This document shows, one piece after another, positions 33,753 to 43,210 of a stretch of 64,000 nt of DNA. Under the pieces are notes generated by a model. It was not told the origin of the DNA and made no database searches. It was given only the letters and a program-made list of their open reading frames with translations. A program made the position numbers and the translations under genes. Position 1 is the first letter of the stretch. Each line of letters opens with the position of its first letter. This DNA comes from Quatrionicoccus australiensis (GTDB lineage: Bacteria > Pseudomonadota > Gammaproteobacteria > Burkholderiales > Rhodocyclaceae), in NCBI RefSeq assembly GCF_020510525.1, contig NZ_CP075188.1, positions 1,984,001 through 2,048,000 of the forward strand, given 5' to 3'.

Positions 33753-36140
33753 TCAGGCCTTGTTGCCCGGCGTCCACTTCCAGTTGCGGATTTCCGGCAG
33801 GTCTTCGCCGTATTGCGCGATGTACTGCTTGTGCTCGATCAGCTTGTCGCGGATCGCCTGCTTGGCGTAGGCGGCACGCGGGCCTAGCTGGGGCACGCGG
33901 TCGATGACGTCGGCGACCAGGTGGAAGCGGTCGAGGTCGTTCATGACCACCATGTCGAACGGCGTCGAGGTCGTGCCTTCTTCCTTGTAGCCGCGCACGT
34001 GCAGGTTCTTGTGGTTGGTGCGCGGGTAGGTCAGGCGGTGGATCAGCCACGGGTAGCCGTGGTAGGCGAAGATGATCGGCTTGTCGCGCGTGAACAGCAC
34101 GTCGAAATCCTTGTCGGACAGGCCGTGCGGGTGTTCGCCGGGCGGCGGCAGGGTCATCAGGTCGACGACGTTGATGACGCGGATTTTCAGCTCGGGGAAG
34201 TGGGTGTTGAGCAGTTCGACGGCGGCCAGGGTTTCCAGGGTCGGCACGTCGCCGGCGCAGGCCATCACGACGTCCGGCTCGTCGCCCTTGTCGTTGCTCG
34301 CCCATTCCCAGATGCCGATGCCGGCCGTGCAGTGCTTGATCGCCGCGTCCATGTCCAGCCATTGCGGCGCCGGCTGCTTGCCGGCGACGATCACATTGAC
34401 GTAGTTGCGGCTGCGCAGGCAGTGGTCGGTGACGCTGAGCAGGGTATTGGCGTCGGGCGGCAGATAGACGCGGATGACTTCCGATTTCTTGTTGATGACG
34501 TGGTCGATGAAGCCCGGATCCTGGTGGCTGAAACCGTTGTGGTCCTGGCGCCAGACGTGCGACGAGAGCAGGTAGTTGAGCGAGGCGATCGGCGCCCGCC
34601 AGGGAATGCCGTTGCACACCTTGAGCCACTTGGCGTGCTGGTTGAACATCGAGTCGATGATGTGGATGAAGGCTTCGTAGCACGAGAAGAAGCCGTGCCG
34701 GCCGGTCAGCAGGTAGCCTTCGAGCCAGCCTTCGCACTGGTGCTCGCTCAACATTTCCATGACCCGGCCGTCCGGTGCGACGTGGTCGTCGCTGGCGAGA
34801 ATTTCCGCCGTCGAGCAGCGCTTGGTGACTTCGAACAGTGCGCCCCAGCGGTTGGAGGCGGTTTCGTCGGGGCTGAAGACGCGGAAGTTGGCCGGGTTGT
34901 GCTGCATTACGTGGCGCAGGAAAACGCCCTGGGCGCGTGTCGATTCGGCATCCACCGCACCCGGTGCGGAAACGGCGACGGCGAACTCGCGAAAATCCGG
35001 CAAACGCAGGTCACGCAGCAGCAGGCCGCCGTTGGTATGCGGATTGGCACTCATCCGGCGCTGGCCCTTGGGCGCCAGTTCGGCGATTTCCGATAGCAGG
35101 CGGCCGCCGGCGTCGAACAGTTCTTCCGGCCGGTAGCTCAGCATCCAGCTTTCGAGCAGCGCGACGTGGCCGGGCTGGCTCATGTCGTTCATCGGCACCT
35201 GGTGCGAGCGGAAAGTGCCTTCGGCCGGCTTGCCGTCGACCATCTTCGGACCGGTCCACCCTTTCGGCGAGCGCAAAATGATCATCGGCCAGGCCGGGCG
35301 CACCGTGAAGCCATTCAGGCGGGCCTCGCTCTGGTAGCGCTTGATCTCGGCAATGGCGCGTGCCAGCGTGGCGGCCATTTTCTGGTGCATCTCGTCCGGG
35401 TCGTCGCCCTCGACGAAGTAGGGCGTGTAGCCGTAGCCGCGGAACAGCGCCTCTAGTTCGGCATGCGGAATGCGCGCGAGCACGGTCGGGCCGGCGATCT
35501 TGTAGCCGTTGAGGTGCAGGATGGGCAGCACGGCGCCATCATGCACCGGGTTGAGGAACTTGTTCGAATGCCAGCTGGTGGCCATCGGCCCGGTTTCCGC
35601 CTCGCCGTCGCCGACGACGCAGGCGACGATCAGGTCCGGGTTGTCGAAGGCGGCACCATAGGCATGCGACAGCGCGTAGCCGAGTTCGCCGCCTTCATGG
35701 ATCGAGCCCGGCGTTTCCGGCGAGACGTGGCTGGGAATGCCGCCCGGAAAGGAAAATTGCTTGAACAGGCGCTGCATGCCGTCGGCGTCCTGCGCGATGT
35801 CGGGGTAGACCTCGCTGTAGGTGCCTTCGAGCCAGGTGTTGGCAACGATGCCGGGGCCGCCGTGACCGGGGCCGGTGATGTAGATGACGTCGAGGTCCTG
35901 TTCCTTGATCAGCCGGTTCAGATGCACGTAAATGAAATTGAGGCCGGGCGTCGTGCCCCAGTGGCCGAGCAGGCGCGGCTTGACGTGTTCGAGGCGGAGC
36001 GGCTCGCGCAGCAGCGGGTTGGCGTAGAGATAGATCTGGCCGACCGAGAGGTAATTGGCGGCACGCCACCAGGCGTGCATCTTGTGCAGCAAATCGGGGC
36101 TGAGCGGGGCGTCGACCGTTGCGGAATCGGAATGGGTCAT
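33753..36140 (-). CDS. xfp: Xylulose-5-phosphate/fructose-6-phosphate phosphoketolase
   Basis: 795-residue thiamine-diphosphate enzyme. Visible motifs are [44 protein letters not shown] (ThDP/Mg) and [13 protein letters not shown] near the C-terminus. It splits ketose phosphates to acetyl phosphate. ATG 36140 has GGAG in place; an in-frame ATG 33 bases upstream is less likely. It overlaps the transaldolase stop by 4 bases, making a two-gene operon for a phosphoketolase bypass. Confidence 0.95.
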   Translation of the reverse strand: MTHSDSATVDAPLSPDLLHKMHAWWRAANYLSVGQIYLYANPLLREPLRLEHVKPRLLGHWGTTPGLNFIYVHLNRLIKEQDLDVIYITGPGHGGPGIVANTWLEGTYSEVYPDIAQDADGMQRLFKQFSFPGGIPSHVSPETPGSIHEGGELGYALSHAYGAAFDNPDLIVACVVGDGEAETGPMATSWHSNKFLNPVHDGAVLPILHLNGYKIAGPTVLARIPHAELEALFRGYGYTPYFVEGDDPDEMHQKMAATLARAIAEIKRYQSEARLNGFTVRPAWPMIILRSPKGWTGPKMVDGKPAEGTFRSHQVPMNDMSQPGHVALLESWMLSYRPEELFDAGGRLLSEIAELAPKGQRRMSANPHTNGGLLLRDLRLPDFREFAVAVSAPGAVDAESTRAQGVFLRHVMQHNPANFRVFSPDETASNRWGALFEVTKRCSTAEILASDDHVAPDGRVMEMLSEHQCEGWLEGYLLTGRHGFFSCYEAFIHIIDSMFNQHAKWLKVCNGIPWRAPIASLNYLLSSHVWRQDHNGFSHQDPGFIDHVINKKSEVIRVYLPPDANTLLSVTDHCLRSRNYVNVIVAGKQPAPQWLDMDAAIKHCTAGIGIWEWASNDKGDEPDVVMACAGDVPTLETLAAVELLNTHFPELKIRVINVVDLMTLPPPGEHPHGLSDKDFDVLFTRDKPIIFAYHGYPWLIHRLTYPRTNHKNLHVRGYKEEGTTSTPFDMVVMNDLDRFHLVADVIDRVPQLGPRAAYAKQAIRDKLIEHKQYIAQYGEDLPEIRNWKWTPGNKA

Positions 36141-37231
36141 GGGGCGGGTACTCCAGGGGTGAGCGGTCGGCATTTTTCGCTGATGGCGGCGAGCAGGTCG
36201 GTCCAGGATTTGACGAAGGAGAGCGCCCCGTCGCGTTGCAGACGGGTTGCCAGTGCGGCGATATCGATGCCGGCCAGGGCGAAATCGGCGAGGACGCCTT
36301 CGGCATCGCCACCGTCCTCGGGCATGACGCCGTTCAGTTCGCCGTGGTCAGCGAAGGCGAGCAGCGTCTTTTCCGGCAGGGTGTTGATCGTGCCCGGTGC
36401 GGCCAGGGCTTCGACGTAGAGCGTGTCGCGCATCTGCGGATCCTTGGTGCCGGTACTGGCCCAGAGCAGGCGCTGCGGCAGGGCGCCGGCGGCGGCAAAT
36501 TTCTTCCAGGCGGAATAGCCCTGGCGCTGGCAGGCCGCCTTGTAAATGCGGCGGGCAATCGCGATGCCGAGCTGGTTGCCCAGGTTCGCCGGCACCTGGC
36601 CGGCGACGGCGACATCCCAGCGGCTGATGAAGATCGAGGCGACCGAAACGACCCTGGGGTCGAGGCCGGCCTCGATGCGGCGCTGGATGCCGCGCCAGTA
36701 GGCGTCGGCGGCGGCGATGTACTGCTCGCGGGAGAAGAGCAGGGTGACATTGACCGGCACACCGGCAAAGATCGCTTCCTCGATCGCCTTGACCCCGGCC
36801 GGTGTGCCGGGAATCTTGATCAGCAGGTTGGGGCAGGCAGCCTGCGCGTGCAGGCGTTTCGCTTCCGCCAACGTGGCGGCAGCATCGTCGGCGAGCAGCG
36901 GCGAGACTTCGAGCGAAACCCAGCCGTCGAGACCGCCGCTGGCAGCGTGCAGCGGCTGGAAGATGGCGGCGGCGCGGGTCAGGTCTTCGATTGCCAGCTC
37001 GAAAAACAGCGCCTCGCCGGTCTTGCCTGCCGCCGACTTTTGCCGGATCGCCGCATCGTAGGCGGTGCCGCGCCCGATCGCCTGTTCGAAAATGCTCGGG
37101 TTGGAGGTCAGGCCCGTGACCGACAACTCGTCGCAATAGCGCTGCAGCGTACCGCTGTCGAGCAGATCGCGTGAAATGTTGTCGAGCCAGAGGCTCTGGC
37201 CGAGGGCGTGCAATTGCTGGCTGGCGTTCAT
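36137..37231 (-). CDS. tal: Transaldolase
   Basis: 364-residue class of TalB-like transaldolase common in actinobacteria and betaproteobacteria: [12 protein letters not shown] at the start, [13 protein letters not shown], and the Schiff-base lysine in [11 protein letters not shown]. It transfers dihydroxyacetone units and supplies substrate for the following phosphoketolase. Its ATG overlaps the stop of a small upstream frame carrying an in-frame TAG. Confidence 0.93.
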   Translation of the reverse strand: MNASQQLHALGQSLWLDNISRDLLDSGTLQRYCDELSVTGLTSNPSIFEQAIGRGTAYDAAIRQKSAAGKTGEALFFELAIEDLTRAAAIFQPLHAASGGLDGWVSLEVSPLLADDAAATLAEAKRLHAQAACPNLLIKIPGTPAGVKAIEEAIFAGVPVNVTLLFSREQYIAAADAYWRGIQRRIEAGLDPRVVSVASIFISRWDVAVAGQVPANLGNQLGIAIARRIYKAACQRQGYSAWKKFAAAGALPQRLLWASTGTKDPQMRDTLYVEALAAPGTINTLPEKTLLAFADHGELNGVMPEDGGDAEGVLADFALAGIDIAALATRLQRDGALSFVKSWTDLLAAISEKCRPLTPGVPAP

Positions 37232-37419
37232 TGGTCGTTCTTCCTGTTGTGGGGCGGCGGCAATCGGCCGGGAATGATGATTTCTACCGCATGTTCGCGG
37301 CTGTCATCAAGCAGCTTGAGCAAAAGACCTTCCTGCACGACGCCGTTCACGCTGAGACTGGCCGGAATGCTGCCGTCGGTGGGCAGCTACCCGGTCTCGG
37401 CAGAGAGTTTTGTTGCCAT
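37228..37419 (-). pseudogene. Small frame before tal with in-frame amber at codon 11
   Basis: Starting at ATG 37419 the frame reads ten codons (MATKLSAETG), then TAG (37389-37387), then 52 codons (LPTDGSIPASLSVNGVVQEG ... PHNRKNDQ) to a TGA that overlaps the tal ATG. The ATGA coupling and protein-like composition suggest a real small gene that has been broken, or one that starts at an internal GTG. No family was recognised. Confidence 0.35.
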
Positions 37420-37421
37420 GA

Positions 37422-37465
37422 TGAAATTCAATTAATACATTAAATCATGAAATTGAATTTCAATT
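37422..37465. promoter_or_regulatory. AT-rich inverted repeat in the promoter region of tal-xfp
   Basis: TGAAATTCAATT (37422-37433) and AATTGAATTTCA (37451-37462) form a perfect 12-bp inverted repeat; the second arm also lies in an odd palindrome AATTGAA-T-TTCAATT (37451-37465). It is a candidate operator between tal-xfp and nemR. Confidence 0.4.
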
Positions 37466-37540
37466 CTAATGTGAAACATCATGAAAAATGCGCGCAAAAC
37501 GCACGCGACGATGGTTTGATCTTTACCCGGTTTTTTGTAC

Positions 37541-37555
37541 TAGACGACTGGTCTA
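37541..37555. promoter_or_regulatory. NemR-type operator upstream of nemR
   Basis: TAGACGACTGGTCTA, an imperfect dyad TAGAC-N5-GTCTA. It matches 38216-38230 in front of nemA and lies directly before the nemR start, consistent with autorepression. Confidence 0.7.
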
Positions 37556-37577
37556 ATTCATGGCAGACTGCCGTCCC

Positions 37578-38165
37578 ATGAACCTACGTCACGACAACAC
37601 GCGTCAGCACATCATCGATATCGGTTACGGGATCATCGCCGGCAAGGGCTTTTCCAGCGTCGGCCTGAACGAGATCCTGAAGACGGCGGGTGTGCCGAAA
37701 GGCTCCTTCTATCATTACTTCGAATCCAAGGAACAATACGGCCAGGCCTTGCTCGAGGACTATTTCGCCAATTACCTGGTCGGCATCGACGAGTTGCTGC
37801 AAGCCGAAGCGGCGTCCGGCCATGAGCGCCTGATGCGCTACTGGCAACGTTGGCTGGACAAGCAATGCGCTGCCGCCTGTTCCGATCAGAAGTGCCTGGT
37901 CGTCAAACTCAGTGCCGAAGTGGCTGATCTCTCCGACGCCATGCGCATTACCTTGCGTGATGGCACCGATCAGGTGGTTGCCCGCATCGCCGCATTGATC
38001 GAAGCCGGGGTTGCCGATGGCTCGCTGCCGCCGCTGGCGCCGCAAGCGACGGCACAAATGCTTTACCAGCTCTGGCTGGGCGCCAGCCTGCTGGGCAAGC
38101 TGCATCGCAACAGCGAAGCGCTGAGCAATGCCATGCAGTTCACGCAAACCCTGTTTTCCCGCTAA
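37578..38165 (+). CDS. nemR: TetR-family repressor NemR-like
   Basis: 195 residues. N-terminal HTH (DNTRQHIIDIGYGIIAGKGFSSVGLNEILKTAGVPKGSFYHYFESKE) and the segment CLVVKLSAEVADLSDAMR match E. coli NemR. Cysteines at CAAACSDQKC are candidates for electrophile/HOCl sensing. ATG 37578 is used because homologues begin MN-x-R/K-H; ATG 37560 would add six residues and abut the operator. It probably represses itself and nemA. Confidence 0.85.
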   Translation: MNLRHDNTRQHIIDIGYGIIAGKGFSSVGLNEILKTAGVPKGSFYHYFESKEQYGQALLEDYFANYLVGIDELLQAEAASGHERLMRYWQRWLDKQCAAACSDQKCLVVKLSAEVADLSDAMRITLRDGTDQVVARIAALIEAGVADGSLPPLAPQATAQMLYQLWLGASLLGKLHRNSEALSNAMQFTQTLFSR

Positions 38166-38179
38166 GCCGCAACCGCCCA

Positions 38180-38190
38180 GGCGGTCGACC
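38180..38190. repeat. Degenerate copy of the GGTCGACC palindrome
   Basis: GGCGGTCGACCTCC context, between nemR and nemA. The right arm has one mismatch to the perfect copies at 10831 and 23343. A reverse degenerate copy (GGCGTCGACCGCC) lies at 33634. Confidence 0.4.
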
Positions 38191-38215
38191 TCCGGGAAAA
38201 TGCCTTTTCAAATCT

Positions 38216-38230
38216 TAGACGACCGGTCTA
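38216..38230. promoter_or_regulatory. NemR-type operator upstream of nemA
   Basis: TAGACGACCGGTCTA with dyad TAGAC-N5-GTCTA, about 42 bases before the nemA start. It is the better-conserved of two copies, the other being at 37541. Confidence 0.72.
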
Positions 38231-38271
38231 ATTACTGATTTTCTGAATACCCTCGCCAAGGAGAATTACCC

Positions 38272-39354
38272 ATGACTACCCTGTTCGACCCCATCCAGAT
38301 CGGCGACATCGCCCTCGCCAACCGCATCGTCATGGCACCGCTGACGCGCAACCGCGCCATCGCCGGCAATGTCGCCGGGCCGCTGACCGTCGAGTATTAC
38401 CGCCAGCGCGCCACGGCCGGCCTGATCATCGCCGAAGCCAGCCAGATCAGCCCGATTGCCCAGGGTTACCTCGACACCCCGGGCATCTACAACGCCGAGC
38501 AGGTCGCCGGCTGGCGCCAGGTCACCGATGCCGTGCATGCAGCGGGCGGCAAGATCGTGCTGCAACTCTGGCACGTCGGCCGTATCTCGCACACCTCGCT
38601 GCTGCCGGACGGCGCCGCACCGGTGTCCTCGACCGACAAGGTGGCGAATGCCTCGACCTATACCAAGGACGGCTTCGTTCCCGTATCCACGCCGCGCGCC
38701 CTGCGTGACGACGAAATCCCGGGGCTGATCGAGGATTACCGCGTTGCTGCACGCAACGCCATCGATGCCGGCTTCGATGGCGTCGAGATCCACGCTGCCA
38801 ACACCTACCTGATCGAGCAGTTCCTGCGCGACAGCGTCAATGAGCGCAGCGGCCCGTACGGCGGCAGCATCGCCAACCGTGCCCGCCTGCTGCTCGAAGT
38901 CGTCGCGGCGATCAGCAAGGAAATCGGCGCCGGCCGCACCGGTGTCCGCCTGAGCCCGATGACCACCTTCACGGCACCGCTCGACAGCGATCCGCAGGCG
39001 CTCTACGGCTATGTCGTCGAGCAGTTGGCGCCGTTCGGCCTGGCCTACCTGCATGTGATCGAAGGCGAAACCGGCGGCACGCGCACGCCCGAAGGCAAGA
39101 CTTTCGACTACGAAGCGCTGCACCGCGCCTTCCCGGGCGCCTGGATGCTCAACAACGGCTATTCGCGCCAGCTCGCCATCGACAATGTCGCCAGCGGCAA
39201 GGCCGATCTGGTCGCCTTTGGCCGGCCCTTCATCAGCACGCCGGACCTCGTGCGTCGCCTGCGCGAAGACAAGCCGTTCAACGAACTGCGTGCCGACAAG
39301 CTTTATGGCGGTGGTGCCGAGGGTTACATCGATTACCCGACGCTCGTTGCCTGA
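38272..39354 (+). CDS. nemA: N-ethylmaleimide reductase / Old Yellow Enzyme
   Basis: 360-residue FMN ene-reductase: LFDPIQIGDIALANRIVMAPLTRNRA, QLWHVGRISH, GVEIHAANTYLIEQFLRDS and AFGRPFISTPDLV. It reduces maleimides, quinones and nitro compounds with NAD(P)H. Controlled by NemR through the operator at 38216, forming a reactive-electrophile response with the exporter downstream. Confidence 0.94.
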   Translation: MTTLFDPIQIGDIALANRIVMAPLTRNRAIAGNVAGPLTVEYYRQRATAGLIIAEASQISPIAQGYLDTPGIYNAEQVAGWRQVTDAVHAAGGKIVLQLWHVGRISHTSLLPDGAAPVSSTDKVANASTYTKDGFVPVSTPRALRDDEIPGLIEDYRVAARNAIDAGFDGVEIHAANTYLIEQFLRDSVNERSGPYGGSIANRARLLLEVVAAISKEIGAGRTGVRLSPMTTFTAPLDSDPQALYGYVVEQLAPFGLAYLHVIEGETGGTRTPEGKTFDYEALHRAFPGAWMLNNGYSRQLAIDNVASGKADLVAFGRPFISTPDLVRRLREDKPFNELRADKLYGGGAEGYIDYPTLVA

Positions 39355-39431
39355 TTTCTGATCTGACTGCTGATTCACCCCGTGCCCCGACCGGTCAACT
39401 GCCGGCCGGGGCCGTTTTTCCCGGAAATTTC

Positions 39432-40346
39432 ATGTCCGAATACCGTCGCTGGCTGCCTGCGCTCGCCCTGATCGTTCTCTCCCTGACCTGGGGTTACACC
39501 TGGGTGCTCGCCAAGCAAGGTCTGGCCTATGCGCCGCCCTTTGCCTTTGCTGCCGAACGCTGTGTTGGCGCGGCGCTGGCGTTGCTCATCGCGGTCAAGC
39601 TGAGCGGCCGCCGCTTGAGTCTGGTCGCGCCGCGCCAGACCATCGCCATCGGCCTGGCGCAGGTCGCCGGCTTCATGATTTTCCAGACCTGGGCGCTGGT
39701 CGAAGGCGGCCCCGGCAAGACGGCGGTACTCATCTTCACCATGCCGATCTGGACGCTGCTGCTCGCCTGGCCCATCCTCGGCGAACGCGTGCGCGGCAAG
39801 CAATGGCTGGCTGCAGCGAGCACGCTGGGCGGCCTGCTGCTGATCATCGAACCCTGGGACATGCACGCCAGCCTGTTCAGCAAGTTCCTCGGCCTGATGG
39901 CGGCATTGTGCTGGGCGACCGGTACCATCCTGATCAAGCGCCTGCGCGGCAAGACCCCGGTCGATTTGCTGACCCTGACCATGTGGCAAATGATCTTCGG
40001 CGCCGTGCCGCTGGTACTGCTGGCTTTTATCGTTCCCGAGCGGTCGACCGACTGGAGTGGCAGTTATCTCGGCATCCTTGCCTTCATGTCGATTGCCAGC
40101 ACCGCGATGTGCTGGTGGCTGTGGATCTACATCCTTGATCGCGTGCCGGCCTGGGAAGCCAGCCTGTCCGTGCTCGGCACGCCGGTCGTCGCCATCCTGT
40201 CGTCGCGCCTGATTTTCGGCGAAGCCTTCAAGAGCACCGAGATTGCCGGCATCCTGTTGATCGGCAGCGGTCTCGCGCTACTTTCCCTGCTCGGCTGGGC
40301 CGCGAGCAGGCGCAATCCGGCCAGGATCATTGAGGAAAAAACATGA
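39432..40346 (+). CDS. EamA/DMT-family transporter
   Basis: 304 residues with ten predicted helices in two EamA repeats ([19 protein letters not shown] at the start; [17 protein letters not shown] in the second half). It is a metabolite or drug exporter of unknown substrate. The stop overlaps the start of a flavin monooxygenase gene (4 bases). It follows nemA by 77 bases and may be in the same transcript. Confidence 0.85.
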   Translation: MSEYRRWLPALALIVLSLTWGYTWVLAKQGLAYAPPFAFAAERCVGAALALLIAVKLSGRRLSLVAPRQTIAIGLAQVAGFMIFQTWALVEGGPGKTAVLIFTMPIWTLLLAWPILGERVRGKQWLAAASTLGGLLLIIEPWDMHASLFSKFLGLMAALCWATGTILIKRLRGKTPVDLLTLTMWQMIFGAVPLVLLAFIVPERSTDWSGSYLGILAFMSIASTAMCWWLWIYILDRVPAWEASLSVLGTPVVAILSSRLIFGEAFKSTEIAGILLIGSGLALLSLLGWAASRRNPARIIEEKT

Positions 40347-40831
40347 ATACGCTGGTGAAACCGAAACTGGCCATGCTCGATCTCGTCACCGTCCGCGAAA
40401 ACGGCACGGTGGGCGAGGCGCTGAACATCGCCCGCGCTACCGCCCGCCATGTCGAGAATCTCGGTTTCACGCGCTACTGGCTGGCCGAACACCACAACAT
40501 GCCCGGCATCGCCAGTTCGGCCACAGCGGTGCTGGTCGGCCACATTGCCGGGGCGACCAGCCGCATCCGCGTCGGTTCGGGCGGCATCATGCTGCCCAAT
40601 CACGCGCCGCTGGTCGTTGCCGAAGCCTTCGGCACGCTGGCCGAACTCTATCCGGGGCGCATCGATCTCGGCCTTGGCCGGGCGCCGGGCACCGATCAGC
40701 AAACCATGCGTGCCTTGCGTCGCGACCGCATCGAGACCGAAGCCGACTTTCCGCGTGAAGTCGCCGAACTGCAGCGCCTGCTCGGGCCGCGCCAGCCGGA
40801 GCAGCAAGAGGGTCGGCCGGGATTCATGTGA
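40343..40831 (+). pseudogene. Truncated luciferase-like (LLM) flavin monooxygenase
   Basis: 162 residues matching the N-terminal half of group 1 bacterial-luciferase-like oxidoreductases ([61 protein letters not shown]). Members are ~330 residues, so the C-terminal half is gone. Similarity stops near GPRQPEQQ (about 40805), where lower-GC DNA begins. The site is likely an insertion or deletion junction bordering the accessory region. Confidence 0.75.
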
Positions 40832-40887
40832 AATCCTCGAAATACCCTGCTAACCATCGGATTTAGTGTAAAAAAATCTGGTGTCGA

Positions 40888-41658
40888 CTATTTCGACTGA
40901 TGACGCCAACCGGCCTTGTGGCTCAACAGTGGTGGATCAAACAACGTACCGCATACCACGTTGAATAAGTGATTCGAGTTCATTAACCCGCCACAGAATT
41001 CTGGCTCAGTCGCGATGGTCATACCCGTCATTCGCGGGAGAATCCACGACATGAACGGACTGTCTGGATCAAGGCATGCTTGGATTTCGTCTTGGCTGAC
41101 CAGTTGAAGCTTGTCGCCTCCTCCGCATGGGTCTGGACTTTCGGTGAAGTAATCCAGGTCGATATCGAGGATAACCGAATCGTGCTCTTGCCCTGAAATC
41201 GCCTCGGTTAGTTGCTCCCTGGAGTCATAGCAGCGGACCAGATGCTTCCGCCCTTCAATATCCACGAAATCCTCCGGGCATTCCTCACGTTGCTTTTGCA
41301 CGACGTGGATGTCGCCAATCAGGTTGAGGTATGCCGCAGCCAGGATGTGGCCGTCGTTTAAGGCATGTAACTTATCCCAGCAAAAGTAACCGACAGCCTT
41401 GTAGTCGGCCGTATCAAGTGTGCTAAGCCACTCGCATTCGAGGTCGCAGGGTTGAGTAAGATCTTGATGCCAATCCAGTGAAATCAGTGTTGGCGGATTG
41501 GGCTGCTCAGCTTGTTTGTTGCGCCACTTGAGCCAATAGAAGAAAGCGAAACGATGATCCTGAACAATCGCTACTTCGATTGCACGCCTCTTATCGATCG
41601 GATGTGCGACGATGTCGTAGTAGGTTCCAGGTGGCCGAATGTACTCGTTGGACTCCAT
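40888..41658 (-). CDS. UPF0489-family arginase-fold protein
   Basis: 256 residues from ATG 41658, which has GAGGGA at a good distance. The motifs SLDWHQDL (DxHxD) and VILDIDLDYF (DxDxD) are metal-binding patterns of the arginase/deacetylase fold and place it in UPF0489. Some members of this family act on peptide arginines; no precursor peptide gene is evident here. Lower GC and location between a truncated gene and a KfrA-like gene mark it as acquired. The substrate is unknown. Confidence 0.7.
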   Translation of the reverse strand: MESNEYIRPPGTYYDIVAHPIDKRRAIEVAIVQDHRFAFFYWLKWRNKQAEQPNPPTLISLDWHQDLTQPCDLECEWLSTLDTADYKAVGYFCWDKLHALNDGHILAAAYLNLIGDIHVVQKQREECPEDFVDIEGRKHLVRCYDSREQLTEAISGQEHDSVILDIDLDYFTESPDPCGGGDKLQLVSQDEIQACLDPDSPFMSWILPRMTGMTIATEPEFCGGLMNSNHLFNVVCGTLFDPPLLSHKAGWRHQSK

Positions 41659-41794
41659 GTATCCCTCTGTTTTCTGGTTCGCTGATAAGCATGGTAGAGT
41701 TGAGACCATGTAACCAGATACTCATCCGCTTGGGTGGCTGGCAAATAGCATCCTGGTTGGCTCAAAATAGCCGTAGGATGCTGACCTCCCCTCA

Positions 41795-42871
41795 TTACTT
41801 TTCCGTGTCAAAGAGCGTTTCTTGGTTCTCGGCGCTTCCTTTGCGCTGTCCGCTGCTTTTCGTTGCCGATATCTGATTTACGGTGAGCTTTTGCAGGATT
41901 TGTTCCTGGCTGGCCAACACAGCCTTCGCTGCCGTCAATTCAGTCTCTAGGCGGAGCCCCGCTTGATTCGCATCCTGTAATTTTCCTGTGCTGCTTTGGT
42001 TTTCCACGACCAGTTCATCAATGTGTGCGGCACTCTGGGCCAGGCGCTCTTCCAGCTGTTGATTCTTCAGTTCGGAAACAGCCAGATGTTCCCGGGCTAT
42101 ACGTAACGGACGAATCTCAGATTCCAAACGATGTACCTCGCTACGAAGATGGGTCTGCTCGCTGGAAAGACGGGCATTATCCTGATGGCTGTGGATGAGT
42201 TCCTGCTGTTTCGCGTTCACCGTTTCCTTGGCTGCACGCAGTTCGCCCTGCAAGAATTGAATCTGCTGCTCGAATTGCCGCTGGTCCTGCTCCCGTTGTT
42301 CCTTCGCCGCAGTGCGGAAATGCTCCAGTGCTTCTCTGGCATGCTGGTGCTTTTCTTCCAGCGACACCCGGTGCGCTTCTTCCTTCGTCAATTGCCCTTC
42401 CATGTCCTGGATACGCTGCGTCATTTGCGCCCGAGCGATCCGTTCATCCTGAAGGTTCGCCAGAGTGTCGGCATGGGCTGCTTTCTCTGTAGCCAACTCG
42501 ATAGTCTGGCGCTCAGACTGCCCACGGAACGATTCGCTTTCGGTACGTAATGCAGCTATAGCATCATTCAGCATCGCAATTTCCGCCTTGTGCTTGTCGG
42601 TCAGTACCGCCATGCGCTGATCAGCTTCCTCATACAGGCGTTCGGCGAGTCTAGCGGCCAAGTCCTGAATGGCATCACTAACCGCAACCTGCGTACCGGG
42701 ACTCCCACCTTCCTCTTCCTCGATTTCCTTCAGATAGCGGTGGATCGTGCCTTTCGAGCCGGTATTCCCCAGTTCGCCACGTATGGCATCGATCGACGGG
42801 TATCTCCCCATCGCTAATAGGTTATCTCGCGCTCTCACCACTTCTGACTTGTAGATTCCGGCTCTGGCCAT
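41795..42871 (-). CDS. KfrA-like DNA-binding coiled-coil protein
   Basis: 358 residues. Residues ~1-60 match the KfrA N-terminal DNA-binding domain (VVRARDNLLAMGRYPSIDAIR, GSKGTIHRYLKEI). Residues ~75-335 form a long continuous coiled coil rich in Glu, Gln and Ala. KfrA proteins are plasmid autorepressors that form filament-like structures near partition genes; a chromosomal copy is unusual. A perfect 22-bp palindrome 18 bases before its start is the likely operator. Confidence 0.82.
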   Translation of the reverse strand: MARAGIYKSEVVRARDNLLAMGRYPSIDAIRGELGNTGSKGTIHRYLKEIEEEEGGSPGTQVAVSDAIQDLAARLAERLYEEADQRMAVLTDKHKAEIAMLNDAIAALRTESESFRGQSERQTIELATEKAAHADTLANLQDERIARAQMTQRIQDMEGQLTKEEAHRVSLEEKHQHAREALEHFRTAAKEQREQDQRQFEQQIQFLQGELRAAKETVNAKQQELIHSHQDNARLSSEQTHLRSEVHRLESEIRPLRIAREHLAVSELKNQQLEERLAQSAAHIDELVVENQSSTGKLQDANQAGLRLETELTAAKAVLASQEQILQKLTVNQISATKSSGQRKGSAENQETLFDTEK

Positions 42872-42888
42872 GGCACCCTCGAATTTCG

Positions 42889-42910
42889 TATCGTATTACG
42901 TAATACGATA
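42889..42910. promoter_or_regulatory. Perfect 22-bp palindrome, candidate KfrA-like operator
   Basis: The 11-base half TATCGTATTAC is followed by its exact reverse complement. It lies 18 bases upstream of the KfrA-like start in AT-rich sequence. KfrA proteins bind palindromes in their own promoters, so autorepression is likely. Confidence 0.7.
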
Positions 42911-43210
42911 TTACATACCAAATCAACAAAATTCAAGGCTTTAAAAGTCGCAGTTATAAGACGTGATAATGGTTGATTATTTGTTGTGATGGCTGGCAAA
43001 GGGGAAAACCAATCTAGGAATGGTACGAAATCGACGGTTGGCTTCCTTGCAATTTGCGTCCCAAGGGCTTTCATGAATCCATGAATTGGAATGCGACTTA
43101 CTTTTATTTACAATCTTGGTCTGTTGTTCTAACCAAACTGCAAGCCAGCAACCGATGGATCTTTCCTAGGCAGCCAGCCAGTATCGCTAAAACGCCTTCG
43201 GAGAGTCTCC
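42911..43210. other. Intergenic promoter region of the TonB-dependent receptor
   Basis: 300 bases of AT-rich sequence without a gene. It must hold the receptor promoter; no convincing Fur box could be aligned by eye. Confidence 0.4.

Noticed and set aside
32650..34737. A 695-codon minus-strand frame covering nhaR and part of xfp
   Set aside because: It runs antisense to nhaR and out of frame with xfp; both neighbours are convincing genes.
42911..43210. A Fur box before the TonB receptor
   Set aside because: AT-rich stretches are present, but no 19-bp dyad close to the Fur consensus could be aligned.
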